From contig CAMLGF010000028.1 of assembly GCA_946479515.1 (NCBI GenBank), positions 1-44,658 on the forward strand: DNA of 44,658 bases, given 5' to 3'. This document shows positions 7,433 to 15,045 of this stretch, one piece after another. Origin of the DNA: an uncultured Pseudomonadota bacterium. GTDB taxonomy: Bacteria > Pseudomonadota > Gammaproteobacteria > Steroidobacterales > Steroidobacteraceae. The notes under the pieces are model-generated. The model was not told where the DNA came from and did not search any database. It saw only the letters and a list, made by a program, of their open reading frames with translations. Each line of letters starts with the position of its first letter. The first letter of the stretch is position 1. The position numbers were made by a program, and so were the translations under genes.

Positions 7433-9652
7433 TCAGAAGAGTTCCAGTGGATCCACGTCCAGCGACCATCGCAGGTCGCGCGGCGTCTTGATGGTTTCCA
7501 CGCGCGGCAGCCACTGGCTCAGCAGCCGGTGCAGCGGGGCGCGTTCGCGCGCCTCCAGCAGCAATTGCGCATGGTGCCTGCCGGCGCGCTTCGCCATGGC
7601 CGCGGGTGCCGGACCGAGTAGTTTGAGGTCGCGGGCGGACGACTGGCGCGCGGGCGCGGCCAGTGCACGCGCCGTGCGCAGGAACTCGACGGCCGGTGCC
7701 AGCTCGACGGCCGAGGCACGCAACACGGCCACGTGCGCGAACGGCGGCCAGCCCGCGGCCGAGCGTTCCGCGAGCGCGGCCTGCGCGAAGCCGTCGTAGC
7801 CCTCGTTCAGCAGGCTCACCAGCAGCGGATGGTCCGGGTATTCGGTCTGGATCAGCACCTCGCCTGCCTTGACGCTGCGTCCGGCGCGTCCCGCCACCTG
7901 GATGATGGACTGCGCCACGCGTTCGGGCGCGCGAAAATCCGTGCTGAACAATCCCTGGTCGGCGTTCAGCACCACCACCAGGGTGACGTTCGGGAAGTCG
8001 TGTCCCTTGGTCACCATCTGCGTGCCCACGAGGATGCGCGCCGCGCCGCTGTGAATGCGGTTCACGACGTCCTCGAGATCGCCACGCCTGCGCACCACGT
8101 CGCGATCCAGGCGCACGATGGGCATGTCCGGAAACAGCCGCGCCAGCGTCTCCTCGACGCGTTCGGTGCCCTGGCCCACGTGCTTCACCGCGTAGCCGCA
8201 TTGCGGGCAATGTTCGGGCAGCGGCGCGTCGGCACCGCAATGATGGCAGCGCAGCCGCGCCGCGCCGAGATGGACGGTCAGGCGGGCGTCGCAGTCGCGG
8301 CAGGGCGCGATCCAGCCGCAGGCCGTGCAGGCCAGTGTCGGCGAGTAACCGCGGCGATTGATGTACACCAGCACCTGCGAGCCGTCGGCCAAGTGCCGCT
8401 GCAGGGCCTCGACGGCCGGCGTGGAGATTCCCTGGCGCACGGCATGCGCGCGCAGGTCGATCACGGCGGCGCGCGGCGGCAGCGCCTGGCCGGCGCGCCG
8501 CGGCAGTGACAGGCGCGTGAATTTTCCCGCTGCGACGTTCTGCAATGTCTCGAGCGAGGGCGTCGCCGAGCCCAGCACCACCGGCACCTGCGCACGTTGC
8601 GCGCGCAGCACCGCCAGATCGCGCGCCGAATAGCGGAAGGCACTCTCGTGCTGCTTGAACGAGGCGTCGTGTTCCTCGTCGACGATGACGATGCCCAGCT
8701 CCGCCACTGGCGCGAACACCGCCGAGCGCGTGCCGAGCACGATGCGGGCTTCACCGCAGATGCACTGACGCCAGGCGGCGAGCCGCTCCGTGTCCGTGAG
8801 CGCAGAATGCAGCACGGCCACGGGCACGGCGAATCGTTCGCGAAATCGCGCCACCAGCTGCGGCGTCAGCCCGATCTCTGGCACCAGCACCAGTGCCCGA
8901 TGGCCGCGGCGCAGGCTGTGCTCGACCGTGTGTAGATAGACCTCGGTCTTGCCGCTGCCCGTGATGCCGTACAACAGGAAGGGCGCGAACGCTCCGCCGG
9001 CCGCATCGATGGCCGCCACCGCCGCAGACTGCTCCGCGCTCAATGGCGGGCCCGACACGCGCACCAGCGCCGTGGCGTCGATGGGGGCCGGCGGTGGCTC
9101 GACCACCTCGGCAGACGACACGAATCCGCGCTTGAGCAACGCGCGCATCGGCGCGCGCCAGTCGCCACCTTGCGCCAGGGATGCGCTGGCGACGCCCGTC
9201 TCGTCCGCCACCCGCTGCAGCAAGAGCTTCTGGCGTGCCGCGCGCGCCAGGCGGTTCTGCGCCAGAGCTGCCATGCCGTCCGCGGTGATGAACCAGCGCT
9301 CGGTGGAGGCGCGCGCGGCCGCGCCTTCCCGCGCCAGCCTCGGCAGCGCGACGGACAACACCTCGCCGAGCGGATGGTGGTAGTACTGCGCGGCCCAATT
9401 GGCCAGCTCCATGACGCGCTCGTCGAGCACGGGTTCGTCGTCGAGCACCTGCAGGATGGTCTTGAGCTTCGCTGCCGGCAGATCCGAGTGGGATGCATGC
9501 GCGGCGACCACTCCCACCAGCCGCTGGCGCCCGAAGGGCACGCGCACGCGCGCACCAATCTTGGGTGGCGCGCGATCCGGTGGCGGCAGGTAGTCGAATA
9601 GCCGGCGCAGGGGAGTGTCCAGCGCCACGCGCACGACCGCCGCCGGGGTCAC
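7433..9652 (-). CDS. priA: Primosomal replication restart helicase PriA
   Basis: The 739-residue protein restarts collapsed replication forks as a 3'-5' DNA helicase. Walker A GITGSGKT is at about 229-236 and the DEEH box at about 325-328. Eight zinc-binding cysteines form four CxxC pairs between about 442 and 485 (for example CTAC, CRDC, CHHC and CPQC). The N-terminal 3'-DNA-binding domain begins VRVALDTPLRRLFDYLPP. I start at GTG 9650-9652 because this places that motif at the N-terminus; an in-frame start 120 bp upstream would translate through the DnaA-box-like cluster. No strong ribosome site is visible. Confidence 0.95.
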   Translation of the reverse strand: MTPAAVVRVALDTPLRRLFDYLPPPDRAPPKIGARVRVPFGRQRLVGVVAAHASHSDLPAAKLKTILQVLDDEPVLDERVMELANWAAQYYHHPLGEVLSVALPRLAREGAAARASTERWFITADGMAALAQNRLARAARQKLLLQRVADETGVASASLAQGGDWRAPMRALLKRGFVSSAEVVEPPPAPIDATALVRVSGPPLSAEQSAAVAAIDAAGGAFAPFLLYGITGSGKTEVYLHTVEHSLRRGHRALVLVPEIGLTPQLVARFRERFAVPVAVLHSALTDTERLAAWRQCICGEARIVLGTRSAVFAPVAELGIVIVDEEHDASFKQHESAFRYSARDLAVLRAQRAQVPVVLGSATPSLETLQNVAAGKFTRLSLPRRAGQALPPRAAVIDLRAHAVRQGISTPAVEALQRHLADGSQVLVYINRRGYSPTLACTACGWIAPCRDCDARLTVHLGAARLRCHHCGADAPLPEHCPQCGYAVKHVGQGTERVEETLARLFPDMPIVRLDRDVVRRRGDLEDVVNRIHSGAARILVGTQMVTKGHDFPNVTLVVVLNADQGLFSTDFRAPERVAQSIIQVAGRAGRSVKAGEVLIQTEYPDHPLLVSLLNEGYDGFAQAALAERSAAGWPPFAHVAVLRASAVELAPAVEFLRTARALAAPARQSSARDLKLLGPAPAAMAKRAGRHHAQLLLEARERAPLHRLLSQWLPRVETIKTPRDLRWSLDVDPLELF

Positions 9653-9668
9653 ATTGTCACGCTCAGGG

Positions 9669-9703
9669 TTTTCCACAATGTGTGTGGATAAGTCTGTGGA
9701 TGA
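9669..9703. promoter_or_regulatory. Cluster of three DnaA-box-like 9-mers upstream of priA
   Basis: TGTGGATAA at 9683-9691 is the exact complement of the consensus DnaA box TTATCCACA. TGTGGATGA at 9695-9703 and TTTTCCACA at 9669-9677 each differ from consensus by one base. All three lie within 35 bp, ending 16 bp before the priA start. The cluster may place priA under DnaA control or act as a DnaA-binding site. An origin is unlikely from this alone, since no dnaA, dnaN or clear AT-rich unwinding element is next to it. Confidence 0.6.
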
Positions 9704-10027
9704 GGCCGGAGAGAGCCTACAAAAACGCCGTGTTTTTGCAGATTCCCATTCGGCTGGTCGAATCGTGAGCACATGGACACGGCCGCAGCGAAAACAAGGG
9801 CTTACGAAAGCCCCGCGGCGACGCGGCTTGCCTTATTGCGAATTCGTGACACGGCATCTGCGGGAGTGTTCGTAAGTTCCTGATTCACGGAAGTGCGACT
9901 CGCCCGAGGGGACGGTCAACGCCGCGCGTGGGAGTGCGTTACACCCCCTATGACCGCGTTTGTTACGCTCGCCGGCGTTTATAGCACGCCCGATTTTTGC
10001 GTCGAGCGGACTCGGAACCAGGGACTG
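9704..10027. other. Intergenic region between priA and the ECF-B operon
   Basis: No convincing gene is seen in these 324 bp. They must hold the ECF-B promoter and perhaps part of the priA promoter. The one notable site is CGAATTCGTGACAC at 9839-9852, which matches 13 of 14 bases of the element upstream of both CHAT genes. No clear sigma-70 promoter with proper spacing was found. Confidence 0.5.
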
Positions 10028-10576
10028 ATGACCACAGGCCGCGCCCTCGATCAATTTCTCGCCAGCGTCGAGCGCCGTGCGTTCAAGATCGCGCAGCTCG
10101 GTTTGCGCAACGACGACGATGCGCTCGATGCCGTGCAGGACGCGATGATGAAGCTGGTGCAGTCGTACGCCTCGCGCCCCGAGGAGGAGTGGCGGCCCCT
10201 GTTCTATCGCATCCTCGCGAACCGGGTACTCGACCTGCAGCGTCGGCGTACGGTGCGCGGACGCATCATGGCCTGGCTGCCCACGCGCGACGGCGAAGAT
10301 GAGGAGATCGATCCCATTGCGCAGGCACCCAGCCACGAGGTGACACCGGTGCGGCGGCTGGAGCTCGATGAGGCCATCGGCGCGCTCGAAGCCGCGGTGG
10401 CGGCATTGCCGGCGCGCCAGCAGCAGGCCTTCCTGCTGCGCAACTACGAGGGCCTGGACGTGAACGCGACGGCCAGTGTCATGGGCTGCTCGGAAGGCAG
10501 CGTGAAGACCCACTATTTCCGGGCGCTGGAGACTCTGCGCGCCAAGCTGGGCGATGTTTTTGAGGCAGGCGCATGA
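10028..10576 (+). CDS. ECF-type sigma factor (ECF-B)
   Basis: This 182-residue sigma factor has region 2 in DDDDALDAVQDAMMKLVQSY and FYRILANRVLDLQRRR, and region 4 in LPARQQQAFLLRNYEGLDV with helix-turn-helix GCSEGSVKTHYFRALETLR. The start at ATG 10028 gives MTTGRALDQFLASVERRAFK, with CAGGGA just upstream; an upstream extension to 9893 reads like non-coding sequence. The stop overlaps the next gene (10573) by four bases. The gene order sigma factor, DUF3619-like gene, DUF3106-like gene is one I recall from betaproteobacterial and gammaproteobacterial genomes. Confidence 0.92.
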   Translation: MTTGRALDQFLASVERRAFKIAQLGLRNDDDALDAVQDAMMKLVQSYASRPEEEWRPLFYRILANRVLDLQRRRTVRGRIMAWLPTRDGEDEEIDPIAQAPSHEVTPVRRLELDEAIGALEAAVAALPARQQQAFLLRNYEGLDVNATASVMGCSEGSVKTHYFRALETLRAKLGDVFEAGA

Positions 10577-10953
10577 ACCAGGATTCCGGAGAACAGACGC
10601 CATTCGAACGACGCACGCGCGAAGTGCTCGAAGAAAGCACCGCGAAGCTCGATGGCCGCACCCTGTCGCGGCTCACGCAGGCGCGCCATGCAGCGCTCGC
10701 GCGCCAGGGCAGGACCAAGCGGCAATGGTGGCGAACCTGGATGCCTGCGGGCGCCGTGACCGCGGCCGCGGTGCTGGCGGTGATGGTCTGGACGCGTCCG
10801 GGCGTCGAGCCAGGCCCGTCGGTGGCGGGCATCGGCGCCGGCAGCGCCTTCGAGGACATCGATCTGCTGGCCGATGGCGAGGCGCCGGATTTCGTCATCG
10901 AGGCCGAGGACGTCGATTTCTATGAATGGGCCGCGGGCGAGATCGAATCATGA
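10573..10953 (+). CDS. DUF3619-like single-pass membrane protein, putative anti-sigma
   Basis: The 126-residue product has a charged cytoplasmic N-terminus (FERRTREVLEESTAKLDGRT), one membrane segment at about 57-73 (MPAGAVTAAAVLAVMVW) and an acidic C-terminus. Size, topology and position right after ECF-B match DUF3619-type proteins that follow ECF sigma genes. An anti-sigma role is inferred from context only. It starts at ATG 10573, overlapping the sigma stop, and its own stop overlaps the next start (ATGA). Confidence 0.7.
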   Translation: MNQDSGEQTPFERRTREVLEESTAKLDGRTLSRLTQARHAALARQGRTKRQWWRTWMPAGAVTAAAVLAVMVWTRPGVEPGPSVAGIGAGSAFEDIDLLADGEAPDFVIEAEDVDFYEWAAGEIES

Positions 10954-11141
10954 GCGACGCGGCCAGGACTGACGTGGACGAGGACCTGCTGGAGTTCCTG
11001 GGCGGCATCGATGAAGCCAATGACGAGGCACAGGACAACGATTTTTCGGATTTCCTCGCCAACGCAGACCTCGACAAGGTCGCGGAACGGGCCGCGCCTC
11101 CCAGGAGCGCCGCTCCCGCGAAGGATGGAAACAGTGACTAG
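10950..11141 (+). CDS. 63-residue acidic protein in the ECF-B operon
   Basis: This small gene is supported by its ATGA overlap with the previous gene and by lying inside a tightly packed operon. The product is strongly acidic and holds two similar segments, DLLEFLGGID and DFSDFLANADLD, before a Pro/Ala tail. It has no signal peptide or membrane segment, so it should be cytoplasmic. I do not recognise a family. The paired LLEFL and FSDFL motifs could be short binding motifs for the sigma factor or its membrane partner; that is speculation. Confidence 0.65.
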   Translation: MSDAARTDVDEDLLEFLGGIDEANDEAQDNDFSDFLANADLDKVAERAAPPRSAAPAKDGNSD

Positions 11142-11652
11142 ACAGACGCGACGCGCGGCGCTGGCCGCGATCTTTGCCGCCGGCCTGCATTTCGCCGTCG
11201 CAGGTCGCGCCCGGGCACAGGACACGCCGCCGGCCTCCGCACCGGCGCCGATGGCGTGGTCCTCGCTGAGCAGCGAGGAGCAAAAACTGCTGAGCCGCTT
11301 CAGCGATCGCTGGGACTCGCTGGCGCCCGAGCAACAGCAGCGCCTGGTGCGTGGCACGCGCCGCTGGATGAACATGACTCCCGAGCAGCGCGAACGGGCC
11401 AAGGCGCGTTTCGATCGCTGGAAGAAGCTCACGCCCGAACAGCGCGAGCACGCGCGCCGCTCATGGCGCCGCTACCAGGAGCTCACGCCGGAGCAGCAGG
11501 CGCGCGTGCGCGAGGGTTATCATCGATTCCGGAAATTGACGCCCGAACAGCGCCGGCGATTGCGGGAGCGCTGGCAGAACGCGACCCCGGAAGAGCGGCA
11601 GCGCATGCTCGAGCGCCGCCGGCTGCGCCAGGAAAGGCGCAATCAGCAGTAG
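11134..11652 (+). CDS. DUF3106-like exported protein with LTPEQR repeats
   Basis: The product is 172 residues from GTG 11134, which has AAGGA eight bases upstream and overlaps the previous stop; ATG 11125 is an alternative. A signal peptide (about 1-28, ending ARA) precedes a helical, Arg/Glu-rich domain with repeats of about 17 residues: LAPEQQQRL, MTPEQRERA, LTPEQREHA, LTPEQQARV, LTPEQRRRL, ATPEERQRM. Each repeat puts Trp or Tyr/Phe about eight residues later. This is the pattern of DUF3106 proteins, whose function is unknown. The repeats should form regular helical hairpins in the periplasm. Confidence 0.85.
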   Translation: MTRQTRRAALAAIFAAGLHFAVAGRARAQDTPPASAPAPMAWSSLSSEEQKLLSRFSDRWDSLAPEQQQRLVRGTRRWMNMTPEQRERAKARFDRWKKLTPEQREHARRSWRRYQELTPEQQARVREGYHRFRKLTPEQRRRLRERWQNATPEERQRMLERRRLRQERRNQQ

Positions 11653-11670
11653 CCAGCCCCGCCTGCGGGC

Positions 11671-12156
11671 CTACTGGGCCGTCGCGGGCGCGGGCGTGGG
11701 CGGAATCTTCTTGTCGGCGCGGGGCGTGGCCGCCGACTTCCAGTTGATCACGTGGTAGGTCGCCGGCGTGTCGCCGATGTTCTGCACCGCGTGTGGCTGC
11801 ATCGATGCAAAGAACAGCATGGACCCTGGGCCCACCACGATCTCCCGGCCGTTGACGTGCGCCTGCAGCGTGCCTTCCTTGACAATCACCAGCTCTTCGT
11901 TGGGATGCGTGTGCGGCGCGTGCGAGGCCGTGTGCGGCTTCAGCGTGGTGATGTGCATTTCGAGCTCGTCGAGCGTGCGGGTGGGCTGGCGTACCACGTA
12001 GCGGTATTGCCCCACGTCCGTGTCCCTGGCCGGGATGTCGCTCCAATTCCAGGCCGTGGAATCCAGGGACTGCCCGCTCTCGTTCGCCAGCGATACGCAG
12101 GCGAGGGTGATCCCGATGGCGGCAGTGGCCACGAGCAGATCGCGCTTGTTCGACAT
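11671..12156 (-). CDS. Secreted cupin-domain protein
   Basis: The 161-residue product starts at ATG 12156 with AAGGGG six bases upstream and a signal peptide (about 1-25). A single cupin barrel follows, with metal-ligand motifs HAPHTHPNEELVIVKEG and, later, MQPHAVQN. The exported location and single domain leave the substrate open. It is convergent with the DUF3106-like gene (18 bp gap) and divergent from the YqhA-family gene. A Pro-rich tail ends the protein. Confidence 0.85.
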   Translation of the reverse strand: MSNKRDLLVATAAIGITLACVSLANESGQSLDSTAWNWSDIPARDTDVGQYRYVVRQPTRTLDELEMHITTLKPHTASHAPHTHPNEELVIVKEGTLQAHVNGREIVVGPGSMLFFASMQPHAVQNIGDTPATYHVINWKSAATPRADKKIPPTPAPATAQ

Positions 12157-12256
12157 GGCAATCCCCTTGATGCGGCGGCATCTTGGTTGACGCACCGAGC
12201 CTACCAATCCGTCATGTTTGGTTACAATGCGCGCGCCCTGAAATCGGAGTACGTAC

Positions 12257-12826
12257 GTGGCATCGAATCTGGAAACGGCGTTCGAGAAATTGTTGTTCTC
12301 ATCGCGCTGGATATTGGCGCCGATCTTCCTGGGCCTCTCACTGGCGTTGCTGGCTCTGGGCTTCAAGTTCTTCCAGGAAGCGTGGCACGTGTTTCACACG
12401 CTCGTGGACATGGCCGAGTCCGATCTCGTGCTCACCGTGCTCGCGATGATCGACATCACGCTCGTGGGCAGTCTGATCGTCATGGTGATGTTCTCGGGCT
12501 ACGAGAACTTCGTGTCCACCATCGACGCCAAGGGCAGCGACTCCCTGAACTGGCTGGGCAAGCTCGACGCCGGCACGCTCAAGTTGAAGGTGGCGGCCAG
12601 CATCGTCGCCATCTCGTCCATCCACCTGCTGCGCATCTTCATGCAGGTGGACAGTCCACTGGTGCTCGACGGCAAGGTGGTCCTCGGGGCCGACGGGCTG
12701 CCGATCGACAAATACACCAACTACGAGATCATGTGGTACGTGATCCTGCACCTGACCTTCGTGCTCTCGGCCGTCTTGCTGGGCGTGCTCGACAAGATGT
12801 CGTTCGCCAAGCATCGCGATCACTAG
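12257..12826 (+). CDS. YqhA/UPF0114-family inner-membrane protein
   Basis: The 189-residue protein matches the UPF0114 (TIGR00645) family by its N-terminus ([20 protein letters not shown]) and by the motifs [14 protein letters not shown] and FSGYENFVS. Four hydrophobic segments are visible, at about 18-38, 55-80, 110-128 and 150-172. The start is GTG 12257. The family is widespread in proteobacteria and its function is not established. A TACAAT -10-like hexamer lies at 12223-12228 without a well-spaced -35. Confidence 0.9.
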   Translation: MASNLETAFEKLLFSSRWILAPIFLGLSLALLALGFKFFQEAWHVFHTLVDMAESDLVLTVLAMIDITLVGSLIVMVMFSGYENFVSTIDAKGSDSLNWLGKLDAGTLKLKVAASIVAISSIHLLRIFMQVDSPLVLDGKVVLGADGLPIDKYTNYEIMWYVILHLTFVLSAVLLGVLDKMSFAKHRDH

Positions 12827-12832
12827 TTTTCA

Positions 12833-13153
12833 GTGGCCGAACCTTCCGTCGTCCAGTCGCTGAAGCTCGACATCATGGGCTTCACGGGGTTGGCCAAGGA
12901 TGCGCTGCACGTTTACGTGGGCCTCGGCGTCTGGCTGCTCGCGGCGGCGCTGTTCCGGAGGTCCATCACCAGCCTGCGCCCCTGGCTCGCCGTTCTCATC
13001 GTCGCCTGCGCGATTGAAGGCTTCGATGCCTTCGACGACTGGGTGCAGCTCGGACATTGGCGCTGGCGCGCCAGCCTTCATGATGTGATCAACACGCTCT
13101 TCTGGCCCACCGTGCTCGCGCTGCTGGCGCGATATACCCGCCTGCTCAGGTAG
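12833..13153 (+). CDS. Small integral membrane protein of unknown function
   Basis: The 106-residue product begins at GTG 12833, six bases after the YqhA-family stop, so the two are probably co-transcribed. Three hydrophobic segments are visible at about 25-42, 47-62 and 85-102, joined by short charged loops (FDAFDDWVQLGHWRWRAS). I do not recognise a family. The near-zero spacing and matching membrane location suggest a link to the YqhA-family protein. Confidence 0.7.
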   Translation: MAEPSVVQSLKLDIMGFTGLAKDALHVYVGLGVWLLAAALFRRSITSLRPWLAVLIVACAIEGFDAFDDWVQLGHWRWRASLHDVINTLFWPTVLALLARYTRLLR

Positions 13154-13164
13154 GGTGCCTTCCA

Positions 13165-13273
13165 GGAAAAAGGGGACATGCCTCTTTTTGGCTGTAACAA
13201 TCGGATGCAAACCCGGGAGCTGCCGCTTACGCGACGATTGTTACAACCAAAAAGAGGCATGTCCCCTTTTTCC
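13165..13273. repeat. Long inverted repeat (39-bp arms), REP/MITE-like
   Basis: Arms at 13165-13203 and 13235-13273 are complementary with a single mismatch and enclose a 31-base centre. Each arm carries AAAAAGGGGACATGCCTC, close to repeats I associate with REP-type or RAYT-linked elements in proteobacteria. It sits between convergent genes (small membrane protein and pntB), contains no ORF, and could also act as a bidirectional terminator. Mobility is inferred from structure only. Confidence 0.8.
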
Positions 13274-13288
13274 CAGCTAGGGCGCCTG

Positions 13289-14722
13289 CTACCCCGCTGC
13301 CTTGATGGCATTGACGAGCTCGGCCGCGGCCTTCTGGCCGTCCCCGTACAGCATGCGTGTGTTGTCGAGGAAGAACAGCGCGTTCTCGATGCCTGAGAAG
13401 CCCGCGCCCTGGCCGCGCTTGATGACGATGACGTTCTTGGCCTTGTCGGCATTCAGGATGGGCATGCCGTAGATGGGCGAGGACTTGTCCGTGCGCGCCA
13501 CGGGGTTCACCACGTCGTTCGCGCCGATGATCAGCGCCACGTCCGCGGTCTCGAACTCGGCGTTGATCTCGTCGAGATCCGCGATCAGGTCGTAGGGCAC
13601 TCCCGCCTCGGCCAGCAGCACGTTCATGTGGCCGGGCATGCGGCCCGCCACCGGATGGATGGCGAACTTCACGGTCACGCCGCGATCGATGAGCAGCTGG
13701 CACATCTCCCACACCTTGTGCTGCGCCTGGGCCACGGCCATGCCATAGCCGGGCACCACGATCACCTTGGACGCGAAGGCCATCATCACGCCCACGTCGG
13801 AGGCTTCGATGGGCTTCATCGAGCCCTTCACCTCGGTGGCGGCAACGCCGCCGCCCGAACCGAAGTCCGAGAACAGCACGTTGGCCAGAGAGCGATTCAT
13901 GGCCTTGGCCATGAGCTGCGTGAGCAGCGTGCCCGCGGAACCGACCACCGTGCCGGCGATGATCATGGCCGCGTTGTTCATCACGAAGCCCTCGAAGGCC
14001 ACGGCCAGACCGGTCAGCGCGTTGTACAGTGAGATGACCACCGGCATGTCGGCACCGCCGATGGGCAAGGTCATGGCAATGCCGAACAGCAATGCCAGGG
14101 CGAAGATCAGCGATACGTGCAGGGGATCCGCGCCATGGTGCAGCACGACGATGGCGCCGACGACCAGCGAACCCAGGAACAGCAGGCCGTTGACGAACTT
14201 CTGGCCGCCGAACCGCACCGTTTTATTGAGCACGCCCTGCAGCTTGGCCCAGGCGATCAGGCTGCCGCTGAAGGAAATGGCGCCGATGATGCCGCCGATC
14301 ACGGCCAGCGCCATCACCACGTTGCTGTGCGCGACCGGTGCATTGGCCGCGTTGGCAAACGCGGCGCGATACAGCTCCACCGCGGCGATGGCCGCGGCCG
14401 CGCCGCCACCCATGCCGTTGTACAGCGCGATCATCTGCGGCATGTCGGTCATCGCGACCTTCTTGCCACTCCACCACGCGATGATGGTGCCGACGACAAT
14501 GGCCGCGATGATGAGCTCGAAGTTGCTCATCCCGGGGTACAGGAAGGACACGAGCGTCGCGACCATCATGCCCGCGCCGGCCCACAGGATGCCGCTGCGC
14601 GCCGTCACCGGCGAGCTCATGCGCTTCAGTCCCATGATGAAGAGCACGGCGGTGATGAAATAGCTGATGTCGATGACCAGGAATCGCGAAGCGACGCCCG
14701 GTGCGTGCATGACCTCGTCCAT
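13289..14722 (-). CDS. pntB: NAD(P) transhydrogenase beta subunit
   Basis: This 477-residue protein is the beta subunit of the proton-translocating transhydrogenase, which moves hydride between NADH and NADP+. The N-terminal part holds about nine membrane helices. The C-terminal part is the NADP(H)-binding dIII domain (VIVVPGYGMAVAQAQHKV, HPVAGRMPGHMNVLLAEA, VALIIGANDVVNP). Length is normal. The ATG overlaps the pntA2 stop (TAATG), so the subunits are translationally coupled. Confidence 0.96.
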   Translation of the reverse strand: MDEVMHAPGVASRFLVIDISYFITAVLFIMGLKRMSSPVTARSGILWAGAGMMVATLVSFLYPGMSNFELIIAAIVVGTIIAWWSGKKVAMTDMPQMIALYNGMGGGAAAAIAAVELYRAAFANAANAPVAHSNVVMALAVIGGIIGAISFSGSLIAWAKLQGVLNKTVRFGGQKFVNGLLFLGSLVVGAIVVLHHGADPLHVSLIFALALLFGIAMTLPIGGADMPVVISLYNALTGLAVAFEGFVMNNAAMIIAGTVVGSAGTLLTQLMAKAMNRSLANVLFSDFGSGGGVAATEVKGSMKPIEASDVGVMMAFASKVIVVPGYGMAVAQAQHKVWEMCQLLIDRGVTVKFAIHPVAGRMPGHMNVLLAEAGVPYDLIADLDEINAEFETADVALIIGANDVVNPVARTDKSSPIYGMPILNADKAKNVIVIKRGQGAGFSGIENALFFLDNTRMLYGDGQKAAAELVNAIKAAG

Positions 14723-15036
14723 TAGTGTCCGCCCCTGTTTGCCGGTGGGTTCTTGCGGGCACCCGAGGACTTGAACATCTCGAGCATGCGTTCAGTCACC
14801 ACATAGCCGCCGACCGCATTGCCCGCGGCGAGCAGCACGCCGATGAAGCCGATGATCTTCTCCAGCGGGGTGGCCGCGCCGCCCAGCGCCACCATGGCGC
14901 CGACCAGCACGATGCCGTGCACGAAGTTGGATCCCGACATCAGCGGGGTATGCAGGATCACCGGCACCTTGGCGATGATCTCGTAGCCGGTGAAGGCCGC
15001 CAGCATGAAAATGTAGAGAGCGATTATTCCGGTCAT
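14722..15036 (-). CDS. pntA2: NAD(P) transhydrogenase alpha subunit, membrane part (PntA2)
   Basis: This 104-residue protein has three hydrophobic helices (IIALYIFMLAAFTGYEII; IVLVGAMVALGG; IGFIGVLLAAGNAVGGYVV). It corresponds to the membrane domain dII of the split alpha subunit found in alphaproteobacteria and some gammaproteobacteria. It lies nine bases after pntA1 and overlaps pntB. The split alpha subunit, rather than a fused PntA as in Escherichia coli, is a useful lineage marker. Confidence 0.95.
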   Translation of the reverse strand: MTGIIALYIFMLAAFTGYEIIAKVPVILHTPLMSGSNFVHGIVLVGAMVALGGAATPLEKIIGFIGVLLAAGNAVGGYVVTERMLEMFKSSGARKNPPANRGGH

Positions 15037-15045
15037 GGTCGGCCC

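Noticed and set aside
9669..9703. Chromosome replication origin at the DnaA-box cluster
   Set aside because: Only three boxes, no dnaA/dnaN/gidA neighbours and no clear AT-rich unwinding element; a regulatory site is more likely.
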